Shown here one piece after another: positions 43,592-51,860 of a stretch of DNA of 64,000 bases. Position numbers and translations under genes: made by a program. This DNA is from Pseudomonas moraviensis. GTDB lineage: Bacteria > Pseudomonadota > Gammaproteobacteria > Pseudomonadales > Pseudomonadaceae. Each line of letters begins with the position of its first letter. The first letter of the stretch is position 1. Location of the stretch: contig NZ_LT629788.1 of the NCBI RefSeq assembly GCF_900105805.1, forward strand, positions 5,812,501-5,876,500, written 5' to 3'. The notes beneath the pieces were generated by a model. It worked only from the letters and a program-made list of their open reading frames with translations, ran no database searches and was not told the origin of the DNA.

Positions 43592-45193
43592 TTACTTATT
43601 TATACCCACGCCATAAAAAGGGGTTAGACCGAAAGGACTGATACGGAAGTCAGTGACCTCTTTGCGCAACGGCTGGAAGACCGTGGAGTTGGCGATCGGC
43701 GTGATCGGCACCTGCTGTTTAAGGATCAGTTGCGCCTGTTGATACAGTTCTACCCGTTGCGCTTTATCCGTGGCCACTTTGGCCTGCTGCACCAGTTTGT
43801 CGTAGGCGGGATCGCACCATTTCGCATAGTTGCTGCCTTTGACGGCCGCGCAGCTGTAAAGCACGCCGAGCCAGTTGTCCGGGTCGCCGTTGTCGCCGGT
43901 CCAGCCGTAGATCATGGCGTCATGTTCGCCATTCTTGGCGCGCTTGATGTACTCGCCCCATTCATAGCTGACGATGTTGGCCTTGATGCCGATCCTGTCC
44001 CAGTCCTGCTGGATCATCTGCGCCGACATTCGCGCATTCGGGTTCGAGGCACGCTGCACTGTCATCGCCCACAGGTTGATGGTTGTACCGGGTGCAACCC
44101 CGGCTTCCTTGAGTAGCGCCTTGGCTTTGACCGGGTCGTAAGGTGCGTCTTTTATGTTCGGGTCGAACGACCATTGCGCGGGTGGCAAAGCGTTCTGCGC
44201 CAGTTGGCCGGCGCCCTGGTAAACCGCCTTGATGATTGCCGGTTTGTCGATGGCCATGTCCAGCGCCTGACGCACCTTGAGCTGATCAAGCGGCGGGTGG
44301 GTGGTGTTGTAGGCGAGGAAGCCAAGGTTGAAGCCGGCCTGTTTGAGCACGCGCAGGTTCGGGTCTTTTCCCATCACCTCGATATCGGCCGGGCGCGGGT
44401 AACCGCTGACCTGGCATTCACCGGCCCTGAGCTTCTGCAGGCGCACGGCGGCATCAGGTGTGATCGAGAAAATCAGGTTGTCGATTTTCACGTCTTCGGG
44501 TTTCCAGTAGGCCTTGTTCGCTGCGTAGCGGATCTGTGAATCCTTCTGATAGCGCTTGAACACGAACGGACCGGTGCCGACCGGTTTCTGGTTGAGGTCG
44601 GCGGCTTTGCCGTCCTTCAACAGTTGTGCGGCGTATTCGGCCGATTGTACCGAGGCGAAGCTCATGGCGAGGTTCTGTACGAAGGCTGCATCAACGTTGT
44701 TGAGGTTGAAACGCACGGTGTGGTCGTCGAGTTTTTCCACCGATTGGATCGTGGTGTTCAGGCCCATGTCGGTGAAGTAGGGGGATTCGGCGGGGTAGGC
44801 CTTGCGGAAAGCGTTGTCCGGGTCGAGCAGGCGCTGGAAGGTGAACAGGACGTCGTCGGCGTTGAAGTCGCGGGTCGGGGTGAAATAGTCGGTGGTGTGG
44901 AATTTCACCCCTTCGCGCAGGTGGAAGGTGTAGTGCAGGCCGTCGCTGGAGACGTCCCATTTGGTCGCCAGGCCGGGTTCGATGTCGGTGCCGCCGCGCT
45001 GAAATTGGGTGAGGCGGTTGAAGACGGTTTCGGCGGAGGCGTCGAAGTCGGTGCCACTGGTGTATTGGCTCGGGTCGAAGCCGGCGGGGCTGGCTTCGGA
45101 GCAGTAGACGAGGGTTGTGGCGGCGTTGGCGATCGGTGCGGTGGCGGCAAGGGCCAGGGAGATCAAGAGCGGTTTGAGGGTGGATCTTGGCAT
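43592..45193 (-). CDS. Dipeptide-binding protein, DppA paralogue, first of the array
   Basis: 533-residue SBP_bac_5 protein. Signal peptide 1-24 (PLLISLALAATAPIANA). Landmarks: CSEASPAGFDPSQYTSGTDFDASAE, KPVGTGPFVFKRYQKDSQIRY and GWTGDNGDPDNWLGVLYSC. Position in the array corresponds to the dppA1/dppA2 genes of P. aeruginosa, which carry distinct peptide preferences. A GGGGACTCC sequence precedes the ATG; the ribosome binding site is weak. Over 1.1 kb without genes lies upstream. Confidence 0.92.
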   Translation of the reverse strand: MPRSTLKPLLISLALAATAPIANAATTLVYCSEASPAGFDPSQYTSGTDFDASAETVFNRLTQFQRGGTDIEPGLATKWDVSSDGLHYTFHLREGVKFHTTDYFTPTRDFNADDVLFTFQRLLDPDNAFRKAYPAESPYFTDMGLNTTIQSVEKLDDHTVRFNLNNVDAAFVQNLAMSFASVQSAEYAAQLLKDGKAADLNQKPVGTGPFVFKRYQKDSQIRYAANKAYWKPEDVKIDNLIFSITPDAAVRLQKLRAGECQVSGYPRPADIEVMGKDPNLRVLKQAGFNLGFLAYNTTHPPLDQLKVRQALDMAIDKPAIIKAVYQGAGQLAQNALPPAQWSFDPNIKDAPYDPVKAKALLKEAGVAPGTTINLWAMTVQRASNPNARMSAQMIQQDWDRIGIKANIVSYEWGEYIKRAKNGEHDAMIYGWTGDNGDPDNWLGVLYSCAAVKGSNYAKWCDPAYDKLVQQAKVATDKAQRVELYQQAQLILKQQVPITPIANSTVFQPLRKEVTDFRISPFGLTPFYGVGINK

Positions 45194-45365
45194 GGAGTCC
45201 CCGGGGAATTGGCGGTGGTGGTGGATTGAGATTAGCGGGGATTCGGGGGCGTCCGGAAATATCGTTTTTCTCGTGGGAGTGTCTATCTCGGTATATGTGG
45301 CTGTGTTTTGGGTGCATATCCGTTGCTTCGGGTGCTGCGGCTGGCGGTTTCGCCTGACGGCGACT

Positions 45366-45675
45366 TACTTTTTTACAAGCGCCAAAAAAAGTAAGCAAAA
45401 AACGCTAGCTCCTACGTTCGTCCCACTCGCTGGGGCTCGGGGTTCCTTCGCTCCGGGATCAATCCGGGCGCAGCGGCTCCGGTTTGCTTCGCTGCACCTC
45501 CTTCCGCTGTGTCTGGCTGCGCCAGACGGTCGCTGCGCTCCCACCCCCGGATCAATCCCTCCGATCAGCCTTCCGACGTCGCCCGTGGATCAAGATCAAG
45601 AGCAGGCGAGCTGACACTCGGCCTATTGAGTGGTGAAAAGCGTGGGGGGGCCGGCTTTTGATTTGTGTTGTTGCT
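45366..45675. repeat. Dispersed intergenic repeat, copy 2
   Basis: About 310 bases. The part from 45510 matches 30262-30432; the earlier part (ACTTTTTTACAAGCGCC, AAAAAGTAAGCAAAAAACGC) resembles a long repeat I recall from Pseudomonas genomes. Non-coding. 45194-45365 shows nothing beyond the promoter region of the binding-protein gene. Confidence 0.7.
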
Positions 45676-46047
45676 GCCCCTCACCCCAGCCCTCTCCCGA
45701 GGGAGAGGGGGCCGATTTGGGTGGTGTTCAAAACCTGCATTCGACTCGGTACCTCACGTCGGCGTAGCTCTCGCAATCACCTCGGTCAGTCCCCTCTCCC
45801 TCTGGGAGAGGGTTAGGGTGAGGGGCTTGTGATCTTCTGCATATTTGCATTCAGCTCGGTATTCCACGTCGGCGCAGGTCTGCCAAACACCTTGGTCAGT
45901 CCCCTCTCCCTCCGGGAGAGGGCTAGGGTGAGGGGCTTTTGATGTTCTGCATATTTGCATTCAGCTCGGTATTCCACGTCGGCGCAGGTCTGCCAAACAC
46001 CTCGGTCAGTCCCCTCTCCCTCTGGGAGAGGGTTAGGGTGAGGGTTT
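45676..46047. repeat. CCCTCACCC unit plus three tandem 110-bp units
   Basis: One forward palindromic unit, then three inverted units whose CCCCTCTCCC cores start at 45791, 45901 and 46011, exactly 110 bases apart. Spacers (tttgcattcagctcgg, cacgtcggcgcaggtctgcc, aaacacc) are near-identical in units two and three and diverged in the first. Confidence 0.88.
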
Positions 46048-46106
46048 GCTTTTGGCTGTTTAAATCCGCTGCCAAATAACCAGAACCTTCCCACAAGGTT
46101 TTCAGG

Positions 46107-46135
46107 TTGTCCGTCGGACGTCCGCTCTCTAGTCT
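46107..46135 (+). promoter_or_regulatory. Candidate promoter for the DUF6124 leader RNA
   Basis: TTGTCC, 17-base spacer, TAGTCT. Predicted start is near 46142, exactly where the run of stems begins. A weak match to sigma-70. Confidence 0.35.
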
Positions 46136-46141
46136 GGGGCG

Positions 46142-46359
46142 TCGCTGGTTGTTCAGCGATCGGGTGTGAGAACCCGACATTCATAGTCATTCAGTGCCCA
46201 GATCCGCATAATTGCCGCCAGCAAGTCTGCTGCCTGCAAAGTGCGTTATGGCGGCTCTGTGCGGGCGGACTTATGTCCGGCCGGGTGCCTATGACCGGTT
46301 TTCTCACCCCGCACAAAGCTGCCACCTCTTCGCCGTGTGAGAAACGGCATCGAGATGGC
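46142..46359 (+). ncRNA. Candidate structured 5' leader RNA of the DUF6124 gene
   Basis: Stems visible by eye: TCGCTG/CAGCGA (46142-46159), TCGGGT/ACCCGA with loop GTGAGA (46160-46177), GCCGCCA/TGGCGGC (46214-46220 with 46249-46255), and GTGCGGG/CCCGCAC (46259-46265 with 46308-46314). The last encloses two hairpins, CGGAC-TTAT-GTCCG (46266-46279) and CC.GGT/ACC.GG (46281-46298), forming a three-way junction. A final hairpin is GCCA.CTC..GCCGT/ACGGC..GAG.TGGC (46321-46359). Its loop GTGAGAAA (46337-46344) is the exact complement of TTTCTCAC (46300-46307) in the junction, a possible pseudoknot. The last stem ends about 11 bases before the ribosome binding site, so translation control is plausible. 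Structure is inferred, not computed. Confidence 0.6.
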
Positions 46360-46380
46360 TCAACCTCATAGGTGAAGCGT

Positions 46381-46743
46381 ATGACCAAGCCAGTCCCCGA
46401 CCCACCCGAAGAAACCCCAACCCCCCTCGAAGCCGCGCTGCGCGCCGACGATCTCGCAAAAAACCGCGAAGCCATCAAGCGTGCCCTCGATTTCTATCTC
46501 TGCCCGGCACCCAGCAAACCCCATCCACCCAGCACGATGTTTCTGATCCAGCCCGACATCGATACTGAAAGCCTGCTCGCCCACGCCTGTGAATCCCTCG
46601 CGTCAGCCAACACGCTGGCCAGCGATTTCGCCGATCAGCTCGGCCGTCCGCAGCGCAATACGGCGCTGGCGATTCAGCAGATCATCATGCTGGCGGAGCT
46701 GGCGGTGAATCGGGCGCTGGATCGGGTGGATCCGCACGCTTGA
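46381..46743 (+). CDS. DUF6124 family protein (formerly DUF3077 type)
   Basis: 120-residue small soluble protein of a Pseudomonas family of unknown function. Recognisable pieces: Pro-rich N-terminus (PVPDPPEETPTP), ALRADDLAKNREAIKRALDFYL, MFLIQPDIDTESLLAHACESLASA and the C-terminal AIQQIIMLAELAVNRALDRVDPHA helix. No signal peptide. ATG 46381 with AGGTGAA upstream is preferred; a GTG 9 bases upstream is in frame. It sits alone behind the structured leader and ahead of a REP pair. Confidence 0.75.
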   Translation: MTKPVPDPPEETPTPLEAALRADDLAKNREAIKRALDFYLCPAPSKPHPPSTMFLIQPDIDTESLLAHACESLASANTLASDFADQLGRPQRNTALAIQQIIMLAELAVNRALDRVDPHA

Positions 46744-46758
46744 GACCGCGTCATCGTT

Positions 46759-46825
46759 CTTCGCGAGCAGGCTCGCTCCCACATCCAAATGCGTTCAACC
46801 TGTGGGAGCGAGCCTGCTCGCGAAG
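46759..46825. repeat. REP pair, tgtgggagcgagcctgctcgcg type, tail-to-tail
   Basis: CTTCGCGAGCAGGCTCGCTC and its reverse complement are separated by only about 25 bases, in opposite orientation to the copy at 4782. Confidence 0.9.
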
Positions 46826-46863
46826 GCGGTGGAACATTCACCACAAATCCCGGGCATAAAAAA

Positions 46864-46890
46864 ACCGCCGATCATTCACCGATCGGCGGT
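46864..46890 (-). terminator. Terminator of the SIMPL-domain gene
   Basis: ACCGCCGATC-loop-GATCGGCGGT with a run of T on the minus strand (plus strand begins TAAAAAAA), 23 bases after the stop codon. Confidence 0.9.
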
Positions 46891-46912
46891 CCTTCATTGA
46901 GCCAAGCTCAAA

Positions 46913-47629
46913 TCACTGCATCAACACTTCAATCGCGCCATCAGCCGTCATGCTGACCTGGCTGGTGCCCGCTTCAACTTCCGGCGTCACCGGTGCCGAA
47001 TCCATGGCCGCGGCTTTCATCATCATCGGCGCGCGCAGGTACGGTTGTGGGTAACCGTTGCTGTTGAGGTTCAGGTTGACGATTTTGTAGCCCTTGCCGC
47101 CCAGGGCGTCGGTGGCCAGTTGCGCGCGATTCTTGAAGGCGGTGACGGCTTCTTTGAGCAATTGGTCTTCACTGGCCTTGCGGGTCGGGTCGGCGATGGC
47201 GAAGTCCATGCCGCCCATTTTCAGGTCGGTCAGCAGTTCGCCGGTGAGTTTGGACAGGGCGGCGAAGTCGGTGCTTTCCAGGCGCAGTTCGGCGCGTTCG
47301 CGCCAGCCGGTGATTTTCTGGCCCTTGGTGTCGTAGATCGGGTAGCTGTTGCGGCTGCCGGTGCGCAGGGTGACGTCTTTGACCTGTTTGGCCTGGGCGG
47401 TGGCCTTGTTCATGGTGGTGCTGATGGCGGCGGCGAGTTTGGCCGGGTCGGTGTTCTGCTCTTCGGTGTAGAGCGTCACGATCATCTGGTCGCGGGCGAC
47501 TTCCTGGCTGACTTCGGCGCGCAGGGAAATCTGGTTGTAGTGCAGCTCATCGGCGGCCAGCGCCGGAAGGCTGGCGACGCTGCCGACGGTCAGGGCGAGG
47601 AGGGCGGCGCTGCGGCGAAATGTGTGCAT
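46913..47629 (-). CDS. SIMPL (DUF541) domain protein, periplasmic
   Basis: 238 residues with signal peptide 1-26 (SAALLALTVGSVASLPALAAD). The SIMPL/DUF541 beta-rich domain fills the remainder, with ISLRAEVSQEVARDQMIVTLYTEEQ, SRNSYPIYDTKGQKITGWRERAELRLES and KASEDQLLKEAVTAFKNRAQ. Family role is poorly defined; E. coli YggE reduces oxidative damage. It is convergent with nothing upstream and precedes roxSR divergently, like PA4492 in PAO1. Confidence 0.9.
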   Translation of the reverse strand: MHTFRRSAALLALTVGSVASLPALAADELHYNQISLRAEVSQEVARDQMIVTLYTEEQNTDPAKLAAAISTTMNKATAQAKQVKDVTLRTGSRNSYPIYDTKGQKITGWRERAELRLESTDFAALSKLTGELLTDLKMGGMDFAIADPTRKASEDQLLKEAVTAFKNRAQLATDALGGKGYKIVNLNLNSNGYPQPYLRAPMMMKAAAMDSAPVTPEVEAGTSQVSMTADGAIEVLMQ

Positions 47630-47759
47630 GAAGGCTCCTTGAATGAGGCGCAGGTGTTGGGTCTCGGCCTGCGTGAACCATCAGACTCTAACTTCTATGA
47701 TCCGGTTCGCCCAGTTACAACTTCGATACAGATCGGCCTGGTGGGGCGGCAGTGCCTTT

Positions 47760-47890
47760 GTGGCGAGGGAGCTTGCTCCCGCTCGGCTGCGCAGCAGTCG
47801 TAAAATCAGCAGCAGCGCTGTTTCAGAAAGATCATGGTAGCCGGGTTCGGGCCTGCTCCGCAGGCCAGCGGGAGCAAGCTCCCTCGCCAC
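47760..47890. repeat. REP pair, ggagcaagctcc type
   Basis: GTGGCGAGGGAGCTTGCTCC and its inverted copy flank about 85 bases in the divergent gap between the SIMPL gene and roxS. The remainder of 47630-48031 shows no gene. Confidence 0.9.
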
Positions 47891-48031
47891 AGGTGATATG
47901 CCGCAACAAAAAATCGCCTCGTTTGAATTTACGGGCAGCGCCATGTGGTCGTTTGCCGCACTTTCGCCTCTGAACCCCGCGCCTTGGTTATACTCCGTGC
48001 GATCCGCCTGGAGCGCTCATCAGGAGAGCTC

Positions 48032-49294
48032 ATGCTCGCCCCCGTACAACTGACTTCCGCCACTCGCCAGAACCTCTGGCGGCTGACTTTCATCCGCACC
48101 CTGGTGCTGGCCGCGCAGGCCGGATCCGTGGGCCTGGCGTACTGGCTGCAATTGTTGCCATTGCCGTGGGTGCAGTTGGCGATGACCCTGGGCTGTTCGA
48201 TTCTGCTCTGCGTGTTCACGGCTGTGCGCCTGCGTACGTCGTGGCCGGTGACCGAGCTTGAATACGCGCTGCAATTGGCCTGCGATCTGGTGATTCACAG
48301 TGCGCTGCTGTATTTCTCCGGCGGCTCGACCAACCCGTTCGTTTCCTATTATCTGGTGCCGCTGACCATCGCGGCGGTGACGTTGCCGTGGCGTTATTCG
48401 GTGATTCTGTCCGGCATCGCACTAGCGCTGTACACGGTGATGCTGACGCGTTTCTACCCGCTGGAAACCTTGCCGGTCGCCCGTGAGAATCTGCAGATCT
48501 ACGGCATGTGGCTGAGCTTCGCCCTCGCCGCTGCAGTAATCACGTTCTTCGCCGCGCGCATGGCTGAAGAGCTGCGCCGGCAGGAAGAGTTGCGTGCGAT
48601 TCGTCGCGAAGAGGGTCTGCGCGATCAGCAGTTGCTGGCCGTTGCGACCCAGGCTGCCGGTGCGGCGCATGAGCTGGGTACCCCGCTGGCGACCATGAGC
48701 GTGTTGCTCAAGGAAATGCAGCAGGATCACCCCGATGCACTGCTGCAGGACGATCTGAAAGTGCTGCAGGATCAGGTCAAGCTGTGCAAGGAAACCTTGC
48801 AGCAACTGGTCCGCGCCGCTGAGGCCAACCGGCGTCTGGCAGTAGAAATGCAGGACGTCACCGATTGGCTCGACGAGGCGCTGAACCGCTGGCACCTGAT
48901 GCGCCCGGAGGCCAGTTATCGCTTCCAGCGTCTCGGCCAGGGCACGGTGCCGCGCATGGCGCCGCCGCCGGATCTGACTCAGGCGCTGCTTAATTTGCTG
49001 AACAACGCTGCTGACGCCTGCCCGGAAAATCTCCAGGTGACGCTGGATTGGGATGCGGAAACGTTGACCATCAGCATTCGCGACCACGGCGCCGGTGTGC
49101 CGCTGGCCATTGCCGAGCAGATCGGCAAACCGTTTTTTACCACCAAGGGCAAAGGTTTCGGCCTGGGCCTGTTTTTGAGCAAGGCCAGCGTGACACGCGC
49201 CGGCGGCTCAGTGAAACTCTATAGTCATGAGGAAGGCGGCACGCTCACCGAGCTGCGCCTGCCCCACGGCGCCCGAGGAGACCAACATGAGTGA
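48032..49294 (+). CDS. roxS: Redox sensor histidine kinase RoxS (RegB/PrrB family)
   Basis: 420-residue membrane kinase. Six hydrophobic segments fill about residues 18-190. The RegB quinone-site motif is present as GGSTNPF (about residues 97-103). The H-box is AGAAHELGTPLATMS with phospho-acceptor His213, followed by the ATPase domain with LLNLLNNAADACPE, IRDHGAGVP and TKGKGFGLGLFLSKA. RoxSR controls terminal oxidases such as the cyanide-insensitive oxidase in response to respiratory state. No redox-switch cysteine in the RegB dimer position was recognised. ATG 48032 follows AGGAGA. It overlaps roxR by 8 bases. Confidence 0.94.
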   Translation: MLAPVQLTSATRQNLWRLTFIRTLVLAAQAGSVGLAYWLQLLPLPWVQLAMTLGCSILLCVFTAVRLRTSWPVTELEYALQLACDLVIHSALLYFSGGSTNPFVSYYLVPLTIAAVTLPWRYSVILSGIALALYTVMLTRFYPLETLPVARENLQIYGMWLSFALAAAVITFFAARMAEELRRQEELRAIRREEGLRDQQLLAVATQAAGAAHELGTPLATMSVLLKEMQQDHPDALLQDDLKVLQDQVKLCKETLQQLVRAAEANRRLAVEMQDVTDWLDEALNRWHLMRPEASYRFQRLGQGTVPRMAPPPDLTQALLNLLNNAADACPENLQVTLDWDAETLTISIRDHGAGVPLAIAEQIGKPFFTTKGKGFGLGLFLSKASVTRAGGSVKLYSHEEGGTLTELRLPHGARGDQHE

Positions 49295-49847
49295 CGAAAT
49301 CCAAGTCGAAGGCGAAGAACTGCCGCATCTGCTGCTGGTCGACGACGACGCGACCTTCACCCGCGTCATGGCCCGTGCCATGGCCCGCCGCGGCTTTCGC
49401 GTCAGCACCGCCGGTTCCGCTGAAGAAGGCCTGACCATCGCCCAGGCCGATCTGCCTGATTACGCCGCGCTGGACCTGAAAATGGACGGCGATTCCGGCC
49501 TGGTGTTGCTGCCCAAGCTACTGGAGCTGGACCCGGAAATGCGCGTGGTGATCCTCACCGGTTATTCGAGCATTGCCACCGCGGTCGAGGCGATCAAGCG
49601 CGGCGCCTGCAACTATCTGTGCAAACCCGCCGATGCCGACGACGTACTGGCCGCGCTGCTGTCCGAGCACGCCGACCTCGACAGTCTGGTGCCGGAAAAC
49701 CCGATGTCGGTCGACCGCCTGCAGTGGGAGCACATCCAGCGCGTGCTCACCGAGCACGAAGGCAACATCTCCGCCACGGCGCGAGCGCTGGGCATGCACC
49801 GCCGCACCCTGCAGCGCAAACTGCAGAAGCGTCCGGTGCGTCGCTGA
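49287..49847 (+). CDS. roxR: Response regulator RoxR (RegA/PrrA family)
   Basis: 186 residues. Receiver domain with acidic triad VDDDATF (19-21), phospho-acceptor Asp63 (AALDLKMDGDSG), conserved Thr (ILTGYSS) and Lys (CKPAD). A Fis-type helix-turn-helix follows at about 145-183 (WEHIQRVLTEHEGNISATARALGMHRRTLQRKLQ). The ATG lies 8 bases inside the end of roxS, so the two are translationally coupled. A terminator follows the stop. Confidence 0.95.
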   Translation: MSDEIQVEGEELPHLLLVDDDATFTRVMARAMARRGFRVSTAGSAEEGLTIAQADLPDYAALDLKMDGDSGLVLLPKLLELDPEMRVVILTGYSSIATAVEAIKRGACNYLCKPADADDVLAALLSEHADLDSLVPENPMSVDRLQWEHIQRVLTEHEGNISATARALGMHRRTLQRKLQKRPVRR

Positions 49848-49886
49848 ACCTGCGCTGAACGACTATCGCCTGCCCTCGCGATAAAT

Positions 49887-49912
49887 CGCGCCGATCATCT
49901 ATGATCGGCGCG
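49887..49912 (+). terminator. Terminator of roxSR
   Basis: Near-perfect CGCGCCGATCAT-ct-ATGATCGGCGCG hairpin with downstream TGTCTGTTGTTTTTTC, 40 bases after roxR. Confidence 0.88.
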
Positions 49913-49943
49913 TGTCTGTTGTTTTTTCTATCGAGCCTTATCC

Positions 49944-51671
49944 ATGAATCAGAACGCTGAATATTCCGCGGTCAACGATGCTGTGCGCGGGCAGTTTTTT
50001 CGCAAAGTCTGGGCGATGACCACGCCTTACTGGCGCAGCGAAGAGAAGGGCAAGGCCTGGACATTGCTGATTGCCGTGATCGCGCTGACGTTGTTCAGCG
50101 TATGGATCGCGGTGTGGCTGAACAGTTGGTACAAGGATTTCTACAACGCCCTGCAGAAAAAGGACGAGGCGGCGTTCTGGCAGTTGATCCTGTACTTCTG
50201 CGGTATTGCGGCTGTGGCGATTCTCGCTGCGGTTTATCGCCAATATCTGACGCAGATGCTGACCATTCGCTGGCGGGCATGGCTGACCGAAAAGCACTTC
50301 ACCCGTTGGCTTGAACACAAGAATTACTATCAGCTGGAGCAGGGCGGTTACACCGATAACCCCGATCAGCGAATTTCCGAAGACCTTAATAAATTCACCG
50401 CGAACACGCTGGCGCTGGGCTTGGGCTTGATCCGTACGGTCGTCAGTCTGGTGTCGTTTTCGATCATCCTGTGGGGTGTGTCCGGGAGCATCGAGGTGTT
50501 CGGTTTCACTATTCCCGGCTATATGTTCTGGTGTGCACTGGTCTATGCGGCGGTCGGCAGTTGGCTGACGCACTTGATTGGTAGACGTCTGATCGGTTTG
50601 AACAACAATCAGCAGCGCTTTGAAGCCGACCTGCGTTTTTCGATGGTTCGGGTACGCGAAAACGCTGAAAGCATCGCGTTGTACAACGGCGAGCCGAATG
50701 AAAACCGTCGTTTGAGCAATCGCTTCGGACTGGTCTGGCATAACTTCTGGGACATCATGCGCGTGTCCAAGCGCCTGACGTTTTTCACTTCGGGCTATGG
50801 CCAGATCGCAATCATTTTTCCGTTCATCGTTGCAGCGCCGCGGTATTTCAGCGGCAAGATCGAGCTGGGTGAGCTGATGCAAATCAACTCGGCGTTCGGC
50901 AATGTGCAGGAGAACTTCAGTTGGTTCATCAGCGCTTACCAGGATCTGGCCGAGTGGCGGGCCACTTGCGATCGTCTGCTGAGTTTCCGCAATGCCATGA
51001 GCAACAACGAGGAGCGCGTGCCCGCCATCGATGTGCAGAATCAGGGCAGCGAATTGCAGGTGCACCGCCTCGGCCTGGATCTGGCCGACGGTCGTCACCT
51101 GCTGACCAACGCCGATTTGACCGTGGAGGCGGGTGAGCGAGTGATGCTCAGCGGCCGTTCCGGCAGCGGCAAGTCCACTCTGCTGCGGGCGATGGGGCAT
51201 TTGTGGCCGGCGGGCCACGGCAATATTCGTTTGCCGGCGGCGCGCTACCTGTTCCTGCCACAGAAACCTTATCTGCCCATCGGTACATTGCGTGAGGCAC
51301 TGAGTTATCCACAACCGGGCGACACCTACGCGCCAGAGCGTTATGCACAAGTACTGGAAACCTGCCGTCTGCCGCACCTGGTTGGACGTCTGGATGAGGC
51401 CAATCACTGGCAGCGCATGCTCTCGCCGGGCGAGCAGCAACGCCTGGCCTTCGCCCGCGCACTTCTCTATGCACCGCAATGGCTGTACATGGACGAAGCC
51501 ACTTCGGCGATGGATGAAGAGGACGAGGCGACGCTTTATCAGGCGTTGATCGATGAGATTCCGGGGTTGAGCATTGTCAGCGTCGGCCATCGAAGCAGTT
51601 TGAAACGATTCCATCCACGGCATGTGCGGATCGACAGCGGGCGTCTGGTGGAGCAACCCGTGACTGCCTGA
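49944..51671 (+). CDS. ABC transporter with fused permease and ATPase (ABC_membrane_2, YddA/SbmA-like)
   Basis: 575-residue half-transporter expected to homodimerise. The N-terminal membrane domain (about 1-350) has six helices and the family segments WYKDFYNALQKKDEAAFW and TDNPDQRISEDLNKFT. The ATPase domain has Walker A SGRSGSGKSTLLRAMG, Q-loop LFLPQKPYLPIGTLREAL, signature LSPGEQQRLAFARAL, Walker B LYMDEATSAMDEED and H-loop SVGHRSS. YddA-like proteins are thought to be exporters; SbmA/BacA import peptides and lack this ATPase. The substrate is unknown. It is monocistronic between a terminator and a REP pair. Confidence 0.9.
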   Translation: MNQNAEYSAVNDAVRGQFFRKVWAMTTPYWRSEEKGKAWTLLIAVIALTLFSVWIAVWLNSWYKDFYNALQKKDEAAFWQLILYFCGIAAVAILAAVYRQYLTQMLTIRWRAWLTEKHFTRWLEHKNYYQLEQGGYTDNPDQRISEDLNKFTANTLALGLGLIRTVVSLVSFSIILWGVSGSIEVFGFTIPGYMFWCALVYAAVGSWLTHLIGRRLIGLNNNQQRFEADLRFSMVRVRENAESIALYNGEPNENRRLSNRFGLVWHNFWDIMRVSKRLTFFTSGYGQIAIIFPFIVAAPRYFSGKIELGELMQINSAFGNVQENFSWFISAYQDLAEWRATCDRLLSFRNAMSNNEERVPAIDVQNQGSELQVHRLGLDLADGRHLLTNADLTVEAGERVMLSGRSGSGKSTLLRAMGHLWPAGHGNIRLPAARYLFLPQKPYLPIGTLREALSYPQPGDTYAPERYAQVLETCRLPHLVGRLDEANHWQRMLSPGEQQRLAFARALLYAPQWLYMDEATSAMDEEDEATLYQALIDEIPGLSIVSVGHRSSLKRFHPRHVRIDSGRLVEQPVTA

Positions 51672-51686
51672 CGCCCACACAACCCC

Positions 51687-51775
51687 TGTAGGAGTGAGCC
51701 TGCTCGCGATAGCGTCGATAAATTCAACATGGATGTGGCTGATAGAACGCTATCGCGAGCAGGCTCACTCCTACA
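51687..51775. repeat. REP pair, tgtaggagtgagcctgctcgcg type
   Basis: Inverted TGTAGGAGTGAGCCTGCTCG arms around about 45 bases, immediately upstream of the gntR promoter region. Confidence 0.9.
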
Positions 51776-51798
51776 AAGGGTATGTGATCTGGGCGGTG

Positions 51799-51809
51799 AT
51801 CGTACAACT
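51799..51809. promoter_or_regulatory. Candidate GntR operator half-site upstream of gntR
   Basis: ATCGTACAACT, the exact reverse complement of the AGTTGTACGAT in the kdgD promoter. It is 51 bases before the regulator start, suggesting autoregulation. Confidence 0.45.
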
Positions 51810-51860
51810 CGCTTGAGCTATGATGGCCGCAAGCCGAACTTTCGAGACAAGATACAAATC

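Noticed and set aside
45676..46047. Regularly spaced units that might suggest a CRISPR array
   Set aside because: The period is 110 bases, the spacers are themselves nearly identical, and no cas genes are nearby; this is a tandem duplication of an intergenic repeat.
45813..46190. 125-codon and overlapping 85-codon minus-strand frames before the DUF6124 gene
   Set aside because: They are composed of translated palindromic repeats plus the antisense of the structured leader promoter; no ribosome binding site.
46372..46380. GTG at 46372 as the DUF6124 start
   Set aside because: It lies within the likely ribosome binding site for ATG 46381; the ATG gives the normal MTKP-type start.
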